DNA from: RGIG4079 sp045531405 | Lineage (GTDB): Bacteria > Bacteroidota > Bacteroidia > Bacteroidales > Muribaculaceae | Assembly (NCBI GenBank): GCA_045531405.1 | Contig: JAZSDX010000042.1 | Span: 55,330 to 119,329, forward strand | Reading direction: 5' to 3' | Length of the DNA: 64,000 nt | Shown: in pieces, positions 19,439 to 27,554 of the stretch | Layout: every line of letters starts with the position of its first letter | Position numbering within the stretch: position 1 is the first letter of the stretch | Notes under the pieces: generated by a model | What the model saw: only the letters and a program-made list of their open reading frames with translations | Told to the model about the DNA's origin: nothing | The model's database searches: none | Position numbers and translations under genes: made by a program

Positions 19439-21534
19439 ATCTTTAAGTCTTCTATATTTTCTTCAGCATAATATTTTTCATTCATAGCTAACTGCATATC
19501 TTCTACAGGAATTGTTGTGATTTTTCCATCTGTAACAGAATAAAATATCACAAACTTAATCTTATCCTTGTAAGCCTCCACTGCTCGTCTTATTGAAGGT
19601 ATGCTACAATGAGTACCCATTACAAAACAACCCAATAAATCATCTTCGGTTGAATATTCTTGTTTAGAAATTGTTTTAACAATGTAATCTTTTTTTCCTC
19701 TATTTTTATCAAGGAAACCTTTTGCCCAACCAACCAAACCTATATTTTGCTCGGTAGTGATTGATGACATATCTATAATTGCACCATTGCTTAAATACAC
19801 TCCACTGCAATCCTCGCTCAACAATTCTGCATTTGACAAGACATTATAATAATCATCAATGTTTATTGTGTTTCGTTCACTCTCTACTGCCCATTTATGC
19901 AATTCTTCCAAAGAATACATTTTTTTCAAATCATCTTTTGAATTTATCGATAAATCATGCTTAAAGGTAAATATACCAAATTCTTGTTGCGGAGTTAAAA
20001 TATCCACAACTATTGCAGTAAGGAATTTAGGATGGGTTGGGTGCTTAAGTTGCATTTGCACTCCACTATCCGAATTACTAAAGAACACACCTAAACCGGG
20101 GTGCGAGTGTACCCAACAAGTCAAATCATATTGTAGGTTTGTTTCTCGACGTAATTTACGCAATTTCTCAGCTATACGTAATTTTATTTTACCTCCAAAA
20201 TTTAATTCATACTCTTGAAATACGGCATCATCACCGGGACGCACAATTTCTTCCAAAGACACATAATATTCATTTAGCTGTTCATCATGTACCCAACGAC
20301 CTAAAACCATACAACCATCTTCCTTGGGATTATCAGGGTTTCTCAAATCATCGGCATACATATTATAAATATCTTTAATACATGTATTCTTTATATACAT
20401 TCGTCTGACTGCTGTATCATCACTAAATTCAGAGCAATCAATTGCCATATATGCATTATTGTCAATAACATCATCCAAACACTGCTTTTTTAATATTGAT
20501 GTCGTTTTTCGTCTCACAACAATAGATTGAGACGTGTTTGTGTCAGCAGCTTGTTGAACCGCTGCATTTTTAGGAGTACCACTCTTTCGTTTTGATAATA
20601 CCACAATTAAGATAATCAAACCGACAATAAGCAATACAATCAACACAATATTAAGAATTGCAAGCATGTCAACTCCACCTCTTTTTATTAATTGCTGCTT
20701 TGGGTCTATTGCATCACACAATCTACCCAAAGCATCTTCACGTACTTCTAACTTATAGTCAATTATAGCCTCTATCCTATTACATAATTCACTATTATAA
20801 TTATCATATTCTGAGAATAGATTTTCGATTATCTCATCTTTTTCATCTTTCGTTTCCTCTAAAATACGACCAGCATTTTTTACATAATCTACAAGATTAT
20901 ATTTTTCGATATAAGCCTCCTTATCCGACCAATTATTCAAATCTTCAATAAAATTTTCAATCTCGGTAATATCATTATCAATTGCACTATCTGATAAATA
21001 ATGGTCTTTTTCTAATTTTCGAAGCACAGCATCTAAAATGCGAAATGACTTCTTATTTTTCTCTTTTGCAACATCTTCGATTGGAGATTTAGAGCGTTCT
21101 ACTGAACTTTTATCTTCTACATCGTTTTCTTGTGTTTCTTTTTCTTCAGAGACTGATTCTTCTTCAGCTTCATTATCCTCAGTTTTGTGAAGTTTTTCCC
21201 ACTCCCTTCTTGTATCTCTTGTTCCCCAAATCGCGCCACCATCTTGATGTGGTGTACCAATAGGGTAGGCTAAAATTATATTACACTCTAAATCATTATA
21301 TTGATTAGATCCTCGCTGAGGGAGAATCTCATGTCTTTTAATTTCCGTAGCTAACCTAATTATTATCTCTACATCAAAATCATTATTATTTGTAATACTT
21401 TTCAACTTAATTGTTGACTCTGATATTACCTCTTTATCAATCTTGATATTATGTTTAGTTCCTTGACCCCATAATGGGATTACAACACATATCATTAGGA
21501 TACTAAAAAAGCATCTGCTTAACAACGTTCTCAT
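19417..21534 (-). CDS. Membrane-anchored JAMM/JAB isopeptidase
   Basis: The start at 21534 gives a signal-type N terminus (MRTLLSRCFFSILMICVVI) 4 bp after the previous stop; an ATG at 21603 would hide it. The protein (705 aa) has a periplasmic N-terminal domain, an acidic and helical segment, a TM helix at about 291-314 and a cytoplasmic JAB1/MPN domain. Its metal site is complete: H476-S-H478-P-x6-S486-x2-D489, with an upstream SLEEIV Glu as likely general acid. A further 140 residues follow. Such enzymes cleave isopeptide bonds or trim modifiers (RPN11, Cap3, BilB-type). It overlaps the RING gene by 22 bp. Active chemistry is well supported; the substrate, presumably the 108-aa modifier and its conjugates, is inferred. 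Confidence 0.9.
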   Translation of the reverse strand: MRTLLSRCFFSILMICVVIPLWGQGTKHNIKIDKEVISESTIKLKSITNNNDFDVEIIIRLATEIKRHEILPQRGSNQYNDLECNIILAYPIGTPHQDGGAIWGTRDTRREWEKLHKTEDNEAEEESVSEEKETQENDVEDKSSVERSKSPIEDVAKEKNKKSFRILDAVLRKLEKDHYLSDSAIDNDITEIENFIEDLNNWSDKEAYIEKYNLVDYVKNAGRILEETKDEKDEIIENLFSEYDNYNSELCNRIEAIIDYKLEVREDALGRLCDAIDPKQQLIKRGGVDMLAILNIVLIVLLIVGLIILIVVLSKRKSGTPKNAAVQQAADTNTSQSIVVRRKTTSILKKQCLDDVIDNNAYMAIDCSEFSDDTAVRRMYIKNTCIKDIYNMYADDLRNPDNPKEDGCMVLGRWVHDEQLNEYYVSLEEIVRPGDDAVFQEYELNFGGKIKLRIAEKLRKLRRETNLQYDLTCWVHSHPGLGVFFSNSDSGVQMQLKHPTHPKFLTAIVVDILTPQQEFGIFTFKHDLSINSKDDLKKMYSLEELHKWAVESERNTINIDDYYNVLSNAELLSEDCSGVYLSNGAIIDMSSITTEQNIGLVGWAKGFLDKNRGKKDYIVKTISKQEYSTEDDLLGCFVMGTHCSIPSIRRAVEAYKDKIKFVIFYSVTDGKITTIPVEDMQLAMNEKYYAEENIEDLKIWTRRRR

Positions 21535-21538
21535 TTTT

Positions 21539-22753
21539 TCAAATTGAAAAATTATTAGACTTTTTATTTCCGATTTGCTTGGTTTTATTTCGCACCATGT
21601 CATTGGCTTTTCTTCGCGTGCTATTTACCATCTGATTCGTTTTATTTCGAGTATAATTTTGAGCGTGTCGTTTTGCCTCATTTTCGGCACGTGTTACAAT
21701 ATCTTGTTGCATTTCCATCATGCTACGTTGACTTCTGATATTGCGAAAATGTTGCAATACTTGATTCCCTATAAATCCCAATATGGCAAGAATTATACCT
21801 CCGATTATCATCCAAATATTACGCTTCTTTTCAGCTTCAGCTTGCTGTTGTTGCACAGCTGCAATTGAGTCCTCCCGAGCTTGTTGTTCTTTTTGCTGAC
21901 GCTCCATTTCTTTTTTGGCGTCATCTTGAGCTTGTTGTGCCGCTGCTGCACTTGCTGCCTTTAATTCTTGTTCTTTTAATTCACACTCTTTAAGCGTTTT
22001 CTTTATAACTCCTATTAATTCTTCATCTGAAACTTTTTTTTGCAAATCCAACAAAGTATTAATTTCTCCTTGCAACACAGTTCCAAATGGAAGTTCCGTT
22101 TGATTTGGCAAATAATCTTTTATCGAATTTACCGATGACATAACTTGAATAGCCAATTCATTGTCAGCATCAAGCTCAATTTCGGTTGAAACCATCTCCA
22201 TCTCTGAGTCATTACCCTTTGGTTGGGCTATTTTTTTTATATTTGAATTCTTGATAGAGATATTGAATTTTTTACAGCAACTAAACAATTTATATTTTCC
22301 CTTACCCTCGTAATAAGCCAAATAAATAGGGATTGACAAAACTTTATCACCTCGTTCTGTTACCTTAAACGAGATTGAAGGTTCTTGATGGAAGCAAAAA
22401 TATCCTAAATCCGATGCCTTATATTTCAACCCGTATGGCACCATAAATGCTTCAGGAGTTAAGTTGGTAAATTTTGTATCCCTATAAACTCCTGTACGGT
22501 CAAAAAATACGACCTCAACGTTTTCGAGTTCTTCATAACGTCTTTCATTTCGAAGACTCAATTTCTTTTTAGCACTGATAAAATCAATCTTTATTTCATC
22601 ATTGCTATATTTTAGGTCATAGGTAATTATAATACGATCATCGTCGGTAGACCTTATTGTATCCTTATATTCCTTAGCACTACCGACTATAAAACAACCG
22701 ATTAAAAATAATATACCACAACAAATTCTTATCTTAGAAGTTATTAATGCCAT
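21539..22753 (-). CDS. Envelope protein with periplasmic beta domain, coiled coil and TM helix
   Basis: The start at 22753 (MALITSKIRICCGILFLIGC) makes a proper signal or membrane anchor and overlaps the previous gene by 20 bp; an upstream ATG at 22816 adds 21 unlikely residues. The 404-residue protein has a beta-rich domain (about 30-160) containing LSIPIYLAYYEG and SCCKKF, a long Ala/Gln/Glu-rich coiled coil, a TM helix (IWMIIGGIILAILGFIG, about residue 312) and a basic, Arg/Lys/Asn-rich cytoplasmic tail. The beta domain resembles that of the next protein (22734-23783), which has VRIPIYLSELQ and FCKKK at the same relative places. The basic tail could contact nucleic acid, phospholipid or acidic partners. 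Function unknown. Confidence 0.65.
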   Translation of the reverse strand: MALITSKIRICCGILFLIGCFIVGSAKEYKDTIRSTDDDRIIITYDLKYSNDEIKIDFISAKKKLSLRNERRYEELENVEVVFFDRTGVYRDTKFTNLTPEAFMVPYGLKYKASDLGYFCFHQEPSISFKVTERGDKVLSIPIYLAYYEGKGKYKLFSCCKKFNISIKNSNIKKIAQPKGNDSEMEMVSTEIELDADNELAIQVMSSVNSIKDYLPNQTELPFGTVLQGEINTLLDLQKKVSDEELIGVIKKTLKECELKEQELKAASAAAAQQAQDDAKKEMERQQKEQQAREDSIAAVQQQQAEAEKKRNIWMIIGGIILAILGFIGNQVLQHFRNIRSQRSMMEMQQDIVTRAENEAKRHAQNYTRNKTNQMVNSTRRKANDMVRNKTKQIGNKKSNNFSI

Positions 22754-23783
22754 TATAAAGTTTTGAAATTTTTGTGCTATACCCACTATTATTCCACTCA
22801 CTGCGGCGTTTCGCACAATTATACATCAATTTCACCTCGCTCATCACCTTTGCTTTTGCTTCTGCTCGATTTTGACTGCTATAAATTGATTGGTAAATGT
22901 CGTCTAATCTGTGATATATTTGTTGCACCGACTTATTACAATAATTACATCTGTGAGAATTTGTTGATGACACTTTATGTCGTCCACAATCTCCCTCTTT
23001 ATCAGTCAAATTCAATGAAGTCAATTTTGTTTTCAGTTCGGCAAATAACTTATAAAGTCTATCCCTTTCAAAGAGACCTTTACTCTCAATCGCATCATTG
23101 ATCTTTCCAATTATCGCATCAATTTTGCTTTGGAAATTAGCTTTCTGTTTTTCCAACGATGGCTTGTGACGACTATTTGTACAGAACGTCACACCCTGAT
23201 ACTCAGCAATCAAGTCATCACATTCCTTTGACAATTGTAAATATGTTTCATCAGTTTTTTGTTCAATATTCATAACCAGTTCCACAACCACTTTATCCAT
23301 CAATACTTGTTCTTTCTTTTTACAAAATATGACACGTCTCGTTTGCAATTCTGAAAGATAAATAGGAATACGCACTGTAGTTGTATCCTCAACATTTATT
23401 GTAATAGTCGTTGAAACATCTTTAGATGGGTTAATTAGATATGAATATCTAAAATATTCGCAAGGCTCGATTTTTCGATTATACTTTTCTCCGGGGAAAT
23501 ATTTATCATACTTAATCTTTTGAGCATCTAATGCATCTTCACTATATGGCTTATCAAAAATGCACAATGTTTTTGAATCATCATCATTTTCTAAACGAAA
23601 GCCAATCTCTGCTTCGCCATTTTCAATGCTTTCCAATTTTAGGAAAATCTTAAAATTTGCGGTTTCAATTACTTTTTCTCGACTCCCAGTTTCACTAAAC
23701 GTTACTTTCTCTTCCATATCAGCATAAGCCGAGAAAACCATCGAATGCAATAGCACCGATAACACCAATATCTTCTTCATCAT
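22734..23783 (-). CDS. Secreted Cys-rich protein paired with the modifier system
   Basis: A 349-residue protein with a signal peptide (1-21, VFSAYA). The N-terminal half is beta-rich and resembles the start of the next gene product (shared IPIYL and a following Cys/Lys cluster). The C-terminal half is helical and has a zinc-finger-like group, CGRH then HRCNYC, near residues 268-283. It overlaps the E2 gene by 4 bp (ATGA type), which implies coupled translation. It is predicted to be periplasmic. I do not recognise a known family; a structural envelope component, perhaps standing in for a T6SS membrane-complex subunit, is one possibility. Confidence 0.6.
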   Translation of the reverse strand: MMKKILVLSVLLHSMVFSAYADMEEKVTFSETGSREKVIETANFKIFLKLESIENGEAEIGFRLENDDDSKTLCIFDKPYSEDALDAQKIKYDKYFPGEKYNRKIEPCEYFRYSYLINPSKDVSTTITINVEDTTTVRIPIYLSELQTRRVIFCKKKEQVLMDKVVVELVMNIEQKTDETYLQLSKECDDLIAEYQGVTFCTNSRHKPSLEKQKANFQSKIDAIIGKINDAIESKGLFERDRLYKLFAELKTKLTSLNLTDKEGDCGRHKVSSTNSHRCNYCNKSVQQIYHRLDDIYQSIYSSQNRAEAKAKVMSEVKLMYNCAKRRSEWNNSGYSTKISKLYNGINNF

Positions 23784-24442
23784 ATCGTTCTTGATTTTAT
23801 AACCGGTTTTTCAACTTTCGTTTCTTCCACTATAGTTTTTGGTGTAGGAGCAACTGCTAGAGTAGAACCATCTTGACCAAATCTCACCCAACCATTAGGT
23901 TCTCCTTCTTCACGCACCCACTCCGCCACATTCTGATCCTCTGGATAAGGATAAGTGTTTTGAGCATGGTAGAGCTGATATTTCAAATATTGCTCCACTC
24001 GAAGCACCAAGTCTTTCAACGATGCCATAACTCCCATCTCTTTTATTGTAAGACACACATGTCCCTTAAAACTTCCCGAATATCGGATATTGGGGTGCCA
24101 AATATCGGTGCGAAATGTAAAAATAGGATTACCGTCGGCCGATGGATAATTGTTAGGCAATACAATGCTCATTTTATGCAAATCTCCAAAAATTGGTTTG
24201 CGTGGCACAGTATCCCCATCGACTCCTACTATTGATTTCACTCGATACCAAATTTCATATTCGGTGGGAAGCCCCATCACACTTTTGCGCCGAATGATAT
24301 AGGATAATGATGGCTTGCGAGGGTTGGGGCTTGAAGCTTTGCGTTTAGCACACAAAGTGTCTAACTCTTTCCACTCTTTCCACAAACGAGCATCACGACC
24401 CGAAAGATCCTTTTGATTAAAATTATTGATCATCTCGTTCAT
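23780..24442 (-). CDS. Ubiquitin-conjugating enzyme-like protein (E2, UBC fold)
   Basis: A 220-residue protein with the UBC-fold landmarks in order: MSIVLPNNYPSADGNPIFTF (residues 91-110, equivalent to the Y-P..P..F strand region), HPN at 116-118, and C130 in GHVCLTI as the thioester Cys. The HPN-to-Cys spacing is 11 residues, a little longer than in classical E2s. An acidic segment with PYPEDQNVAEW follows, as after the E2 core. A 40-residue tail ends RTI. It would take the modifier from the E1 (15067-16272) and deliver it to substrates, possibly with the RING protein. The gene lies 31 bp after the modifier gene. Catalytic competence is well supported by residues; substrates are unknown. Confidence 0.9.
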   Translation of the reverse strand: MNEMINNFNQKDLSGRDARLWKEWKELDTLCAKRKASSPNPRKPSLSYIIRRKSVMGLPTEYEIWYRVKSIVGVDGDTVPRKPIFGDLHKMSIVLPNNYPSADGNPIFTFRTDIWHPNIRYSGSFKGHVCLTIKEMGVMASLKDLVLRVEQYLKYQLYHAQNTYPYPEDQNVAEWVREEGEPNGWVRFGQDGSTLAVAPTPKTIVEETKVEKPVIKSRTI

Positions 24443-24473
24443 CTCTTTCTATCATTTTAAGAGTTATTTCAAA

Positions 24474-24800
24474 TTATCCTGCAATGGGAACTGAAATGAG
24501 ATGCAAATGATCACCGGGTTCTATATTATAATCAATCAATGCTTGTTCGCGACCATCAGCATCGACAAGCTCCAATATTTGAGGCTCATCGCCATCGTCC
24601 ATTATTTGCCCAAGGAGATAAGTGATAGGATTACCTCCATTATCAATCTTTGGAAGTTCAAATACCGACACTATACTACTGATTTGATCTCGGATAGTTT
24701 TGTGTGGGTCATTAACTTTTACTTCTACTTCATCGTATTCAGTTCCATCAATAGTTAATACGATGACAAACTCATCATCATAAAATTCTTCTGTTGACAT
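24474..24800 (-). CDS. Ubiquitin-like beta-grasp modifier
   Basis: A 108-residue acidic protein with a beta-grasp pattern: strand FVIVLTIDG, strand VEVKVND, helix KTIRDQISSIVSVFEL, later strands YLLGQIM and ILEL, then the turn YNIEPGDHLHLISV before the end. The terminal residues are PIAG, so only one C-terminal Gly is present instead of the GlyGly of ubiquitin; nothing follows the Gly, so no processing is needed. The fold resembles YukD/EsaB-type and other bacterial ubiquitin-like proteins. Position directly before the E2 gene and in an operon with E1 and JAMM genes supports a role as the conjugated modifier. An alternative is a non-conjugated YukD-like accessory protein. Confidence 0.82.
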   Translation of the reverse strand: MSTEEFYDDEFVIVLTIDGTEYDEVEVKVNDPHKTIRDQISSIVSVFELPKIDNGGNPITYLLGQIMDDGDEPQILELVDADGREQALIDYNIEPGDHLHLISVPIAG

Positions 24801-24842
24801 AATTCTTATTTTTTTATTTTGTTATTAATTATATTTTCTTGA

Positions 24843-25898
24843 TTACCAAATCCACGCTCCACGTTCTTGGTTGTAATTGTCGGAACGATAATTTTCAAAT
24901 TGGCTCTTAAATACTAATAATTGATAGGCTTCTTCGGGCAACACTTGTGGTTCTTTTAATCCTTGACGAAACAGTGACAACTCATATTTTTTCTTTTGTG
25001 CATCTATGCGAAGCCTGAAATCAACCTTTGTGTCGCGATGTGCTCCATAAAATTTTTCAAAAATAGGACACAACACCTCATCATCAAACCAAAAATAAGC
25101 CACATATTCCGATTTTTTCACCCACCATTTCATCGCCAACTTCTTGGGTTTTCCTGCCTCGTGATACTTTAATAACCCATCATCGTGAAGCTTGTCATGA
25201 GTACCATCGGTAAGCATTTCTTCGATATATTCAAATTGTGGCACCACATCTTTTTCCTCATCATATATTTCCCACTTCTCATCATCTTCATTCCATTTCT
25301 CAAACATGGGATAATAACGATAGGTATATTGACGCATATATTTATCATACAAATCTCGTGGGGGCAACCCATTCTCCTTTAAGTTTCGTGCTACTAATGC
25401 ATCGTTATTTATATAGTGATTACAGACCTCGTTAAGTGTTAAATTGGGAGCCATCGGCAAATAATCTTCCATATCAATGGATATTTCTTTTCCCTTTGCC
25501 CAATTTAACAAAATCTGTTTTTTTGTACTGTGTGCCCACAATGCAACACCACCAAACGGAGCCATTCCAATATAAATGTGACTGAAACAAGCATCTCCTA
25601 CTTGAGACTCCCATAATTTAATCAATTCTATTGTTGATAATTCAATCTCCAATTCATAAAAAACACGCTCTACAATTGATAAGTATACCATATCCAAAAT
25701 TTTTGGCATTGGATAATTATCGTCAAAAATAGAGATGTATTCGCTATTACATTGTCCCCATTCTCCTGAATAAGGATATGCTTTGGGAACCTCAATAATT
25801 TCATCTGCATCACAACGCATCAATATATATACCGAATCTGTTGGATATAACAAGGGTGCATTTGCCAATACCGATATTTTATACCGTTTGTTTTTCAT
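24843..25898 (-). CDS. DUF2931-like protein, probable immunity to the adjacent lipase effector
   Basis: A 351-residue soluble protein rich in Trp, Tyr and acidic residues. It has no signal peptide or TM helix and no metal or nucleotide motif I can see. The central part, including MKWWVKKSEYVAYFWFDDEV, resembles the DUF2931 proteins that often follow DUF2235 genes in Bacteroidetes. It lies 8 bp downstream of the DUF2235 effector gene and just upstream of the modifier gene. Effector and immunity genes are usually adjacent in T6SS loci, so immunity is the best guess. The family link is from pattern recognition and needs a profile search. Confidence 0.5.
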   Translation of the reverse strand: MKNKRYKISVLANAPLLYPTDSVYILMRCDADEIIEVPKAYPYSGEWGQCNSEYISIFDDNYPMPKILDMVYLSIVERVFYELEIELSTIELIKLWESQVGDACFSHIYIGMAPFGGVALWAHSTKKQILLNWAKGKEISIDMEDYLPMAPNLTLNEVCNHYINNDALVARNLKENGLPPRDLYDKYMRQYTYRYYPMFEKWNEDDEKWEIYDEEKDVVPQFEYIEEMLTDGTHDKLHDDGLLKYHEAGKPKKLAMKWWVKKSEYVAYFWFDDEVLCPIFEKFYGAHRDTKVDFRLRIDAQKKKYELSLFRQGLKEPQVLPEEAYQLLVFKSQFENYRSDNYNQERGAWIW

Positions 25899-25906
25899 GA
25901 TTTGAA

Positions 25907-27544
25907 TTATACATTACATGATGAAACAAATTGACGAGTTGCATCATTTTCTTCTCCACGATACCGATATCGTCTTACTATATTTTGGTCAAAACTCATA
26001 TCATATCCAATGAAATCTTTTGCTGAAAAATGCAAATAACGACGTAACTGTTTATAGCTTTCTGAATTAAATGAATTTCCAGGATATATAGCTCTCCTAC
26101 CTGGCGAAACATCTATATTTCCTAAAAGTTGTTTTACGACTGCTAATTCCCCAAAAAATGGTGGAATTTCTTTAAAACAACCACTAGCCTTTTGCATCGA
26201 ATAGTCTTTCATTAATTTTAATGGAGTATTACTATATCCTGATTCAGAATGGCGAACTATTAGTAGCTTTTCTGGTGGAGTATCTCTTAATTCATTAGAC
26301 CTCATCGCGATTCCGCCCCAACCTCCGTTAACTAGGTAATCTTCAAGTGAAATGTTTTCCGAAGCTTCTGATGTCACTGTTTTAAGTGGAATTAAATATT
26401 GTTGATATGAAGATGACGGTTGTAATAAAAGTGGGGAAAAAGGGTTTGGAGAAATAGTTGTTCTACCAACTGAAACCGAATAATTTTCTTCTCTATTAAT
26501 ATATCCTCCTCCAATATCTGAATGACATCCAGGCAGAAAAATCTCAGGACCTTTTGTTTCTGCAGCACTGCCTATATCTGTTATCGCAAAATGAGACCTA
26601 AATTCATCTAATGCACATAAGTGCATTACATTTTTTACTCGATTAAATGTTGGTGAATATAATCCATATTCTGTTGTGTTGTTTTCATAACTATCAATCG
26701 AAATACCGCCACAAGACGATACCGTATCAAAAATACCTAACATATCTACGTTTATATTCTCCCATTTCAACCCATGCTCTACAAAATCATTTAGAAACAC
26801 CATCTTGTTGTCCTTATTATATTTCTCTGGAACACCTAAGCATCCTTTACGATTTTCTTCAGCTACACAATATGAGAATAATCTCGCAGCTGTTGCCCCT
26901 CGACTAAATCCAAATACATGAAAATGAATCTCACTATTTGAAATATCATAACCATATTCAAATAACTCATACATTCGAAGGTGTATCATGTCCATTGCCT
27001 TTTGTACTAAACGTGTGACACCGGTTTCTCCTTTTCCAAAAAGAAAACCCTTAGGTCCTGCGAGCATAGAATCGCTATCATGCTCTGTCCCGGGACCCTC
27101 CACATAAATATTGTAAATCTTAATTTTAGAGTTTGATTCTTGCTCTTTTTCTATACCTTTATAAATCGAATGCAGAATGGCAATGTTAGAATATCCTTTC
27201 TCTATCGTTTTTTGAATACTTCCATTTTCGACTGCTTGCAATTGGTTTGCACCGTCAACAAACTCATTAGCAATATCTTCTGAAACTACCAATTCCCATT
27301 CATCTGAGTCTTCTTTATATTGTTTATTTATACTGTTATAAAATTTATAATCTCTGTTTTTGTCTTGATTTTTAATTTTACTTTTATTCTTCTGTTTAAT
27401 ATTTTTAGCAATTTCTGATTGGATCATGTTATTGCGTGTCCCATCAAAGAAAACGCCAAAATATAATTTTAATGGTAGTTTTGTTTTTTCATTTGAGTCT
27501 TCTTTATCCTTCGAATCTGCACCAACTTCTCCTATCGTTGCCAT
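25907..27544 (-). CDS. DUF2235 alpha/beta-hydrolase, T6SS phospholipase-type effector
   Basis: A 545-residue protein with KLYFGVFFDGTRNNM near the N terminus, the nucleophile elbow GFSRGATAA (S214), GIFDTVSSCGG carrying a likely catalytic Asp, and PGCHSDIGGGY carrying the catalytic-type His. These are the landmarks of DUF2235/Tle-type lipases, several of which are antibacterial T6SS effectors that attack phospholipids. It has no signal peptide, as expected for T6SS cargo. It is flanked by the PAAR-like gene (10 bp upstream) and a candidate immunity gene (8 bp downstream). The enzymatic family is firm; the exact lipase specificity is not. Confidence 0.87.
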   Translation of the reverse strand: MATIGEVGADSKDKEDSNEKTKLPLKLYFGVFFDGTRNNMIQSEIAKNIKQKNKSKIKNQDKNRDYKFYNSINKQYKEDSDEWELVVSEDIANEFVDGANQLQAVENGSIQKTIEKGYSNIAILHSIYKGIEKEQESNSKIKIYNIYVEGPGTEHDSDSMLAGPKGFLFGKGETGVTRLVQKAMDMIHLRMYELFEYGYDISNSEIHFHVFGFSRGATAARLFSYCVAEENRKGCLGVPEKYNKDNKMVFLNDFVEHGLKWENINVDMLGIFDTVSSCGGISIDSYENNTTEYGLYSPTFNRVKNVMHLCALDEFRSHFAITDIGSAAETKGPEIFLPGCHSDIGGGYINREENYSVSVGRTTISPNPFSPLLLQPSSSYQQYLIPLKTVTSEASENISLEDYLVNGGWGGIAMRSNELRDTPPEKLLIVRHSESGYSNTPLKLMKDYSMQKASGCFKEIPPFFGELAVVKQLLGNIDVSPGRRAIYPGNSFNSESYKQLRRYLHFSAKDFIGYDMSFDQNIVRRYRYRGEENDATRQFVSSCNV

Positions 27545-27554
27545 AATATGCTTT

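Noticed and set aside
15067..24800. The E1/E2/JAB group as a type II CBASS or Bil antiphage system
   Set aside because: No CD-NTase or CBASS effector is nearby, E1 and E2 are separate genes, and RING, VWA and FHA parts and T6SS genes surround them. A defence role cannot be excluded but is not supported.
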